A stretch of 41,824 nt of DNA from NCBI RefSeq assembly GCF_024129355.1, contig NZ_JAMXXP010000026.1, forward strand, positions 1 through 41,824, in the 5' to 3' direction. Shown here piece after piece: positions 38,365-41,824 of the stretch; the stretch's first letter is position 1; each line of letters starts with the position of its first letter. Under the pieces are notes generated by a model that saw nothing but the letters and a program-made list of their open reading frames with translations, ran no database searches and was not told the origin of the DNA. Both the position numbers and the translations under genes were made by a program. The stretch is from Acinetobacter lwoffii (GTDB lineage Bacteria; Pseudomonadota; Gammaproteobacteria; Pseudomonadales; Moraxellaceae).

Positions 38365-38398
38365 TAAAAAAGCCGTCCATTATGGGCGGCTTTTTTAT
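38365..38398 (+). terminator. trxB terminator
   Basis: AAAAAGCCGTCCAT pairs with TGGGCGGCTTTTT (one G-T wobble), followed by a T-run. It separates trxB from aat, which therefore needs its own promoter or some readthrough. Confidence 0.85.
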
Positions 38399-38446
38399 TG
38401 CTAGAATGAGATGATGATTTATCTATAGATTTATGTCGGGTCTGCC

Positions 38447-39178
38447 ATGTCTTTACTTCCTCTCTCAGAATTCATTTTTCCCAATCCGGTCGAGGTTGAT
38501 CCTGAAGGTGAAGGACTGATTTGTATTGGTGCCGACCTCTCCCCTTCTACACTTTATGAAGCCTATACACATGGATTATTTCCATGGTTTTCAGAAGGTG
38601 ATCCAATTTGCTGGTGGAGTCCGGAACCACGCTGCATTATTCGCCCCGAAGATTATCATCCAAGCAAATCCCTGCTACGCAATATGAAAAAGCAGGACTA
38701 TAAAATTACGGTCAATCATGCTTTTGAAAGGGTGATTCGTTCCTGTTCATTGCCGCGTGCTTATGCAGACGACACCTGGATCAGTGAAGATATTATCGCA
38801 GGCTATTGTGACATGTTCGACGCAGGATATGGTTATAGCATTGAGGTCTGGGATGAAGATCGCGTCGTCGGTGGACTTTATGGTGTGACCATCGGTCAAG
38901 GCTGTTTTGGTGAATCCATGTTTAGTACGCAAACCGATGTTTCTAAAATGGCTTTCTATACTTTAATGCTGATTGGACAGGAAAATAAACTACCCTGGAT
39001 CGACTGCCAACTGGTCAACGATCATCTTTTAAGCCTGGGTGCCTGCACACTTTCTCGCCAAGCCTATCTTAATTCTTTACAAGATATTGTAAAAAAGCCT
39101 GCTATCGATTGGAAAAATTATCAGGAAGGTGTATTTTCAAGTAAAACAATAGCGCAAAACGCGCGCTTAAGTGAATGA
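38447..39178 (+). CDS. aat: Leucyl/phenylalanyl-tRNA-protein transferase
   Basis: Adds Leu or Phe to proteins that begin with Arg or Lys, marking them for ClpAP by the N-end rule. The 243-residue protein shows [52 protein letters not shown], the conserved [24 protein letters not shown] and [16 protein letters not shown]. bpt follows 21 nt later on the same strand, so the two N-end-rule transferases are probably cotranscribed. Confidence 0.97.
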   Translation: MSLLPLSEFIFPNPVEVDPEGEGLICIGADLSPSTLYEAYTHGLFPWFSEGDPICWWSPEPRCIIRPEDYHPSKSLLRNMKKQDYKITVNHAFERVIRSCSLPRAYADDTWISEDIIAGYCDMFDAGYGYSIEVWDEDRVVGGLYGVTIGQGCFGESMFSTQTDVSKMAFYTLMLIGQENKLPWIDCQLVNDHLLSLGACTLSRQAYLNSLQDIVKKPAIDWKNYQEGVFSSKTIAQNARLSE

Positions 39179-39199
39179 AAATAACAGAGGGTAGTTGTT

Positions 39200-40015
39200 A
39201 TGAACTCTTATCAGCCAAAGGCCCTACTGAACGATTTACAGTATTATATTACGCCGCCGCATGATTGTAGCTATTTACCCAACAAGTCGGCGCGCATGGT
39301 TTTTCTGGATCCTGCACATCGAATTGATGTCGTAACTTTATCGGAACTGTCACGTACCGGTTTCCGCCGCAGTGGTGATTTCGTGTATCGACCCGAATGT
39401 CATCTGTGTCGTCAATGTCTGTCTTCGCGTGTGCCTGTTGTTGAATTCCGCATGAACAGTTCACAAAAAAAAGCCTGGAAACGTAATCAGGATCTGGTGA
39501 TGAAAATTACCAGTCCAGAGCACGCCGGTGACCTGCATTATGCGCTGTATGAACGCTATATCAATGAACGCCACGCAGATGGCGACATGTTTCCACCGAC
39601 TCGGGATCAGTTCGAAAAATTTTTATTACAAAGTTGTACCGACAGCTTCTTTCTGGAGTTATGGCAAGGTGAGCGTCTAATCAGCGTTTCCACCTGCGAT
39701 CTGCTGGATGATGGCATCTCTGCCGTCTATACCTTCTTTGATCCTGATGAAAATCGTCGTTCACTCGGTGCATTTGCGATCTTGAAACAGATTGAACATG
39801 CACAAAAGCTGGGCTTGCAATTTATCTATCTGGGATATTGGGTACCACATTCCAACAAGATGAATTACAAATCTCAGTACCTGCCACTGGAACTCTTGAT
39901 CGATGGACAATGGCGACGCTTAAATCATGCCCTAAGTGCCACGGAGATTCAGCACTTGGGAAACTCATTAATGACGACCTTACCCAGCGGATGGAATCAC
40001 CAGATTATTAAATAA
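39200..40015 (+). CDS. bpt: Aspartate/glutamate leucyltransferase (Bpt)
   Basis: Transfers Leu from Leu-tRNA to proteins that begin with Asp or Glu, the bacterial counterpart of eukaryotic Ate1. The 271-residue protein has CSYLPNKSARMVFLDP, an FRRSGDFVYRPECHLCRQCLSSRVPV segment with the N-terminal cysteines, and the GNAT-like core YTFFDPDENRRSLGAFAILKQIEHAQKLGLQFIYLGYWV. Older names for this family are arginyl-tRNA-protein transferase or Ate; substrate choice (Leu rather than Arg) is family knowledge. It ends 12 bp before the convergent rimI. Confidence 0.95.
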   Translation: MNSYQPKALLNDLQYYITPPHDCSYLPNKSARMVFLDPAHRIDVVTLSELSRTGFRRSGDFVYRPECHLCRQCLSSRVPVVEFRMNSSQKKAWKRNQDLVMKITSPEHAGDLHYALYERYINERHADGDMFPPTRDQFEKFLLQSCTDSFFLELWQGERLISVSTCDLLDDGISAVYTFFDPDENRRSLGAFAILKQIEHAQKLGLQFIYLGYWVPHSNKMNYKSQYLPLELLIDGQWRRLNHALSATEIQHLGNSLMTTLPSGWNHQIIK

Positions 40016-40027
40016 GGTCGTCAGCTT

Positions 40028-40489
40028 TTATGATTTAAACAGACTGGCAAAATCATCTGTACATGCTTTCACCATAATGATGGCATGTTCACGGCTTCCG
40101 TTACTGTTAGGATAATAATTCTTGCGCAGATCAATCTGATGAAAGCCTGATTTTTCATACAGCTTGATCGCAGCCAGATTACTCTCGCGCACTTCTAGGA
40201 AAATCTGCACCGGATTATTTTTTAGCATCGCCACTGAAGCCTCCAGCAACTGATAGCCCAAGCCCTGACCTTGCTGTGCCGGATCAATCGCCATCAGCAA
40301 TAAATTGGCTTCATCTAGCACCGGTTGTAAAATACAAAATCCGGCCACCTGCCCTTGCACTTCAATCACGGTACTTTGATAAGCTGTTACAGCATCTTCG
40401 AACTGTTTGAAAGTCCAGGGGTGTGATTGAACCGATCTCTCAATCTTTGCAACGGCTTCTACATCCGCTGCTTGCATTAAACGAATCAT
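40028..40489 (-). CDS. rimI: Ribosomal-protein-alanine N-acetyltransferase RimI
   Basis: GNAT acetyltransferase that modifies the N-terminus of ribosomal protein S18, or a close homologue. The 153-residue protein starts MIRLMQAADVEAVAKIERSVQSHPWTFKQFEDA, has the acetyl-CoA loop IDPAQQGQGLGYQLLEASV (Q/RxxGxG/A type), and the strands FLEVRESNLAAIKLYEKSGFHQIDLRKNYYPNSNGSREHAIIM that typify RimI. No terminator is evident in the 12 bp before the convergent bpt end. The neighbouring tsaB seen in some species is absent here. Confidence 0.87.
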   Translation of the reverse strand: MIRLMQAADVEAVAKIERSVQSHPWTFKQFEDAVTAYQSTVIEVQGQVAGFCILQPVLDEANLLLMAIDPAQQGQGLGYQLLEASVAMLKNNPVQIFLEVRESNLAAIKLYEKSGFHQIDLRKNYYPNSNGSREHAIIMVKACTDDFASLFKS

Positions 40490-40551
40490 CTTCGTTCATC
40501 TTATATAGAATCAACCTCCGCATTATAGAAAGTTCATGCAAAAAATCGAGC

Positions 40552-40581
40552 AAAAAAAAGAGCGATTTCAGTCGCTCTTCA
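40552..40581 (-). terminator. Terminator of the metal-dependent hydrolase gene
   Basis: Minus-strand AAGAGCGA pairs with TCGCTCTT around a 6-nt loop and is followed by eight T, 14 bp after the stop codon. Confidence 0.82.
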
Positions 40582-40594
40582 ATCTTCAGTTCTG

Positions 40595-41476
40595 TCACAG
40601 ACCCAATTTAGTTTTCCAAGTCGCCAGCAGTCGATCTGTATGATGATCATTCGGATGGAATCCCGGTTTAAAATACATCAGCATTTCTTTCGCCATACCC
40701 GTAATGACACCTTTAGAAGGACTATAGGCATAGGTATAAATGGCTTTTAAGGACTCAAAATTGAGCTGCTGATCCTGTTTGAGCAGACGGGCAAGGAAAT
40801 AGCTTTGCACCACAAATAAGGTTGCCATTGCGATGACCAAGGAAGACGTACGCAATGCATAGGCTTTTAATCCTTTGCCAAAAACCCCTTCGAAGACATC
40901 ATAAGCCACTGCCTTATGTTCATTTTCCTCGATGGCGTGCCATAACCACATGGTTTTCATGGTTTCATCTGTCATCAATTCCTGAATGTGGCTATTGGTC
41001 AAAAGCTGTGAGGCAATGGTTGCAGTGAAATGCTCAAGTGCCGTGGTTGCAGTCAAATCTACCATTTCTTGGGTAATTCCCACAGGCTTACCCAGTTTAG
41101 CCATGACTTTACGTGTCGTTTGAATGACTTTATCGGTATAACGATCAAGCGTCTCGACATCATGCCCATGTTTTTGTGCAGATGCATTAAAGCCGATATG
41201 CTCGTGAGTATGCATCGCTTCCTGACCAATAAAAGCGGAAATTTCTTTTTGTAATGCTTCATTATTGGCAATCGCAGGATGTTTACGCACCGCACGGACT
41301 GAATCTATAAAAAACTTTTCACCTGCTGGAAATAGCGCAGATAATGCCGTCATAAAATGAGTGAGACCTGCTGAACCATTCATCCAATATTCCGGTACAG
41401 CATCAAAATCAAAGTTCATGCGACGAACTGGAAAACTAGCACCGGCACGATTGGTAATATTTACTTTCGCATTCAT
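40595..41476 (-). CDS. Predicted metal-dependent hydrolase (PF10118-like)
   Basis: Protein of unknown substrate, probably with a ferritin-like metal centre. The 293-residue sequence has several His/Glu motifs in helices: ISAFIGQEAMHTHEHIGFN, TATTALEHFTATIASQLL and LWHAIEENEHKAVAYDVFE. One hydrophobic segment (LRTSSLVIAMATLFVVQSYFLA) could be membrane-inserted. These features resemble the 'predicted metal-dependent hydrolase' family (PF10118), often seen in Acinetobacter. ATG 41476 (MNAKVNITNRAG) has GGGAG at 7 nt and is preferred to an upstream ATG at 41524 that has only a poor site. It sits between rimI and tuf and has its own terminator. Confidence 0.78.
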   Translation of the reverse strand: MNAKVNITNRAGASFPVRRMNFDFDAVPEYWMNGSAGLTHFMTALSALFPAGEKFFIDSVRAVRKHPAIANNEALQKEISAFIGQEAMHTHEHIGFNASAQKHGHDVETLDRYTDKVIQTTRKVMAKLGKPVGITQEMVDLTATTALEHFTATIASQLLTNSHIQELMTDETMKTMWLWHAIEENEHKAVAYDVFEGVFGKGLKAYALRTSSLVIAMATLFVVQSYFLARLLKQDQQLNFESLKAIYTYAYSPSKGVITGMAKEMLMYFKPGFHPNDHHTDRLLATWKTKLGL

Positions 41477-41656
41477 GTGACCACTCCCATCAGGCCAATC
41501 CAGGCCCGAAAATTTAATATTCATATTCTTATCTGTATATTACGTGGTAATTTTTTTTACATAAGTGCAGTTTAGGTCAAGCCGATATCAGATAAGGACA
41601 GCTTTTAAAATCATTGTCAGACAATTTATTTTTAGTTTTATAAAAGTTTAGATCAA

Positions 41657-41687
41657 AAAAAAGCGCCTCAAAGAGGCGCTTTTCTTA
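41657..41687 (-). terminator. tuf terminator
   Basis: AAAAGCGCCTC pairs perfectly with GAGGCGCTTTT around AAA; on the minus strand a run of eight T follows. It lies 13 bp after the tuf stop. Confidence 0.9.
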
Positions 41688-41699
41688 CACAATCAGCGA

Positions 41700-41824
41700 T
41701 TATGCAGTTACTTTAGCAACTACACCAGCACCAACTGTACGACCGCCTTCACGGATCGCAAAACGTAGACCTGGGTCCATTGCGATCGGGTGGATTAGCT
41801 CTACTGACATCTCAACGTTGTCAC
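41700..41824 (-). CDS. tuf: Elongation factor Tu, C-terminal end (partial)
   Basis: Only the last 40 residues are in the window: [21 protein letters not shown] and then [19 protein letters not shown], the invariant C-terminus of EF-Tu. The gene runs on past the right edge. Acinetobacter carries two tuf copies; the immediate strong terminator and the absence of a downstream tRNA or secE suggest this is the copy that ends the str operon (rpsL-rpsG-fusA-tuf). That choice is inference. Confidence 0.96.

Overview
The window looks like chromosomal DNA of a gammaproteobacterium of the Moraxellaceae, most probably Acinetobacter; the species cannot be fixed from sequence alone. This rests on moderate to low GC, Pseudomonas/Acinetobacter-style gene order (pilT-pilU beside yggS; dut, algC, argB in that order; minCDE followed by a PA4642-family gene; ftsK divergent from trxB; trxB-aat-bpt), a small membrane protein that resembles an Acinetobacter-specific family, and a two-domain proteobacterial tmRNA. 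Nearly all of it is core genome. The only clearly accessory part is the first 3 kb.

Layout. 1-3021: right end of an integrative element with an unrecognised, AT-rich gene (weakly like the inovirus Gp2/YfjJ type) and a P4-type tyrosine integrase, abutting the 3' end of ssrA (tmRNA, 3022-3380, minus strand). 3.5-9.3 kb: glpK, a hotdog thioesterase, hemB-thiO, a TIGR01777-type epimerase and a four-helix membrane protein. 9.4-9.6 kb: a gene-free stretch that ends in a strong plus-strand terminator with no plus-strand gene upstream for 1.7 kb, so probably a small RNA. 9.8-15.8 kb: sbcD-sbcC and a membrane acyltransferase. 15.8-19.9 kb: yggS, pilT-pilU, fur, bamE. 19.9-26.4 kb: an rnfH homologue coupled to a degenerate neurotransmitter-symporter-like protein, a bacteriohemerythrin with an amphipathic tail, a class II glutamine amidotransferase, argB, algC, dut. 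26.4-31.5 kb: rep helicase, an OmpA-like lipoprotein, then a PlsC-type acyltransferase with a pore-less voltage-sensor-like membrane protein 2 nt behind it. 31.6-34.0 kb: minC, minD, minE, a long structured palindrome, and a PA4642-family gene. 34.1-41.8 kb: ftsK, trxB, aat, bpt, rimI, a PF10118-type metal-dependent hydrolase and the C-terminal end of tuf.

How the genes work together. Several sets share a process: SbcCD for hairpin and double-strand-end processing, and Rep for replication restart; MinCDE and FtsK for division-site placement and chromosome segregation; PilT/PilU for type IV pilus retraction (twitching and DNA uptake); Aat and Bpt as two N-end-rule aminoacyl-transferases; HemB and ThiO for tetrapyrrole and thiamine precursors; AlgC for sugar phosphates. 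No CRISPR array, toxin-antitoxin pair, rRNA or tRNA gene was seen. I found no complete new multi-gene system. The best candidates for new biology are the acyltransferase plus voltage-sensor-like pair (29502-31510), the structured element after minE (33570-33696), the orphan-terminator RNA before sbcD (about 9432-9600), the symporter-like/RnfH pair (19938-21349), and the unclassified gene with upstream repeats in the integrative element (21-1357).
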